Below, piece by piece: positions 63,171-64,000 of a stretch of DNA of 64,000 nucleotides; the first letter of the stretch is position 1; every line of letters begins with the position of its first letter. Source of the stretch: Rhynchopus euleeides (lineage: Eukaryota; Euglenozoa; Diplonemea; Diplonemida; Diplonemidae). Location: assembly GCA_963210315.1 (NCBI GenBank), contig OY723310.1:1488001-1552000 (forward strand), in the 5' to 3' direction. Made by a program: the position numbers and the translations under genes. A model generated the notes under the pieces. It was not told the origin of the DNA and did not search any database. It saw only the letters and a list, made by a program, of their open reading frames with translations.

Positions 63171-64000
63171 CTTCGTGCCAGCACGAGCACTAGCCGTTGC
63201 TCCTGCATTGCCCCAGGCGGCCAGCTCCCATCTTGGCTTGGCCCAGGATGACAGGTTGATCTCAATGTTTACCCGTGACACGGGCCCCGCCGTGCCTTCT
63301 CGTCCTGTGAGGGCTGAACAATGCACAGGGACCGCTCGACATTATTTTTTGGGTCCAAATGCGTGCTCCCAGCTAGGGGCCACCCAACTCCCCGCCCTTT
63401 TTTTTGCCTCCGATTTGGCCCATTTTCGGCCCATTTTGCCCTGCACCAGCCTGCACTTTTTTGCACCGGCTAGCGAAGACCCCCTCAGTGGGGGAGGGGG
63501 GGGGGGCAGGCACGTAGCTTGAAATTGGATTTTCAGATTTTTGCTGGTTCTGCTGGTCTGGGGAATTTTCCGGCGCTTCGCCCAAAATCTTGTCCTGACC
63601 GAACACCGGGTTCTCCGGAGCGCGTCCGGAGGCACGGAGTACACAGCGCCACAGTGGGTCTTCGCTACGGTGCCGAAACGGTGTGTGTTGGTGCATTTCC
63701 TATGTATGCATAGGAAGAAATCGCCGAACTTTGACGAAACTTGACGGTAGCGAAGAACCCCACAGTCGCATATTGACAAGCTCAAGCCACAGGGGGGTCT
63801 GGGGGGCGGAGCCCCCCAGCCGCCGGAGGCCACGGTAGTGAACATCTGTTCCTTCCGGGCTGAACACGGTGTGGTTCTCTCCGACATCAGGTAGGAACCT
63901 AGTCCTGCGCGGGAAGCAGTCATCGGGAGCCGAAATCCTCGTGGTTCGGGCCTGCTGCAGGGTACATCTTCGGCCTGGTGTGAGGGAAAACCCCCCCACC
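63171..64000. other. Right end of window, intergenic
   Basis: No gene is seen. It contains a possible MITE at 63655-63762 (GGGTCTTCGCTAC and inverse, flanked by ACAGT-like repeats) and one hairpin motif at 63792-63852. Confidence 0.5.
63792..63852 (-). repeat. Dispersed hairpin motif, single copy
   Basis: An inverted canonical copy, the last of 14 in the window. Its right flank (CTTCCGGGCTGAACACGG) is not shared with other copies. Confidence 0.85.

Noticed and set aside
61405..63522. Very long open frames on both strands in array 3 (up to ~400 codons)
   Set aside because: They are translations of a stop-free 31-bp monomer; because 31 is not divisible by three every frame cycles through the same reading. 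There is no start context or codon bias.

Overview
The window is nuclear DNA of a eukaryote. One gene has a GT-AG intron, three more are intron-poor ATG-initiated frames, and most of the rest is transposon and satellite DNA. There are very long C and G tracts, no operons and no ribosome binding sites. The gene content (a WEE1-type kinase, a class III nucleotidyl cyclase exon, two small membrane proteins) and the gene sparsity suggest a single-celled protist or alga. A chromerid-like alga is a guess only; nothing here fixes the taxon.

Host genes. (1) 40849-41124, a 91-residue one-helix membrane protein. (2) 44433-45044, a four-helix membrane protein. (3) 47167-49149, a WEE1/MYT1-family kinase with one intron. 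(4) 60094-60281, a single exon of a class III adenylate/guanylate cyclase embedded in 31-bp satellite arrays that fill its introns. I saw no rRNA, convincing tRNA or CRISPR array.

DNA transposons. Several families can be delimited to the base from terminal inverted repeats (TIRs) and target-site duplications (TSDs). (a) A 3.5-kb two-gene element is present twice, at 8117-11626 and 51439-54926. It has CACGGTGG ends, 2-bp duplications and subterminal palindromes; a non-autonomous relative lies at 4236-5945. (b) TA-flanked elements with G-rich ends form a nested cluster at 14809-19326, where two 1148-bp copies bracket a third element; others are at 41658-43182, 34131-34497, and three copies of a ~363-bp element. 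(c) Two inverted copies of an element with CAGGC...TGTCGCTAA ends and perfect 9-bp TSDs lie at 7020-7820 and 20826-21690. (d) Two hAT-like elements sit side by side at 56826-58507 with 8-bp TSDs. (e) A TTAA-flanked piggyBac-like element spans 34120-36085 and has a TA element inside its left TIR. (f) A 109-bp element with 3-bp TSDs occurs twice.

Retroposon-like DNA. From 22 to 32.7 kb there are 5'-truncated copies of a Ser/Pro-rich, Cys/His-containing frame, copies of a ~410-bp unit, and a LINE reverse-transcriptase C-terminus. They are joined head to tail by short tails with a strict 10-bp period. A pure decamer array lies at 20141-20390.

Satellites. Three 31-bp arrays at 59.3-63.2 kb share a common ancestral monomer. 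A hairpin motif of about 57 bp is dispersed 14 times through otherwise unrelated elements. The remaining DNA is low-complexity intergenic sequence.
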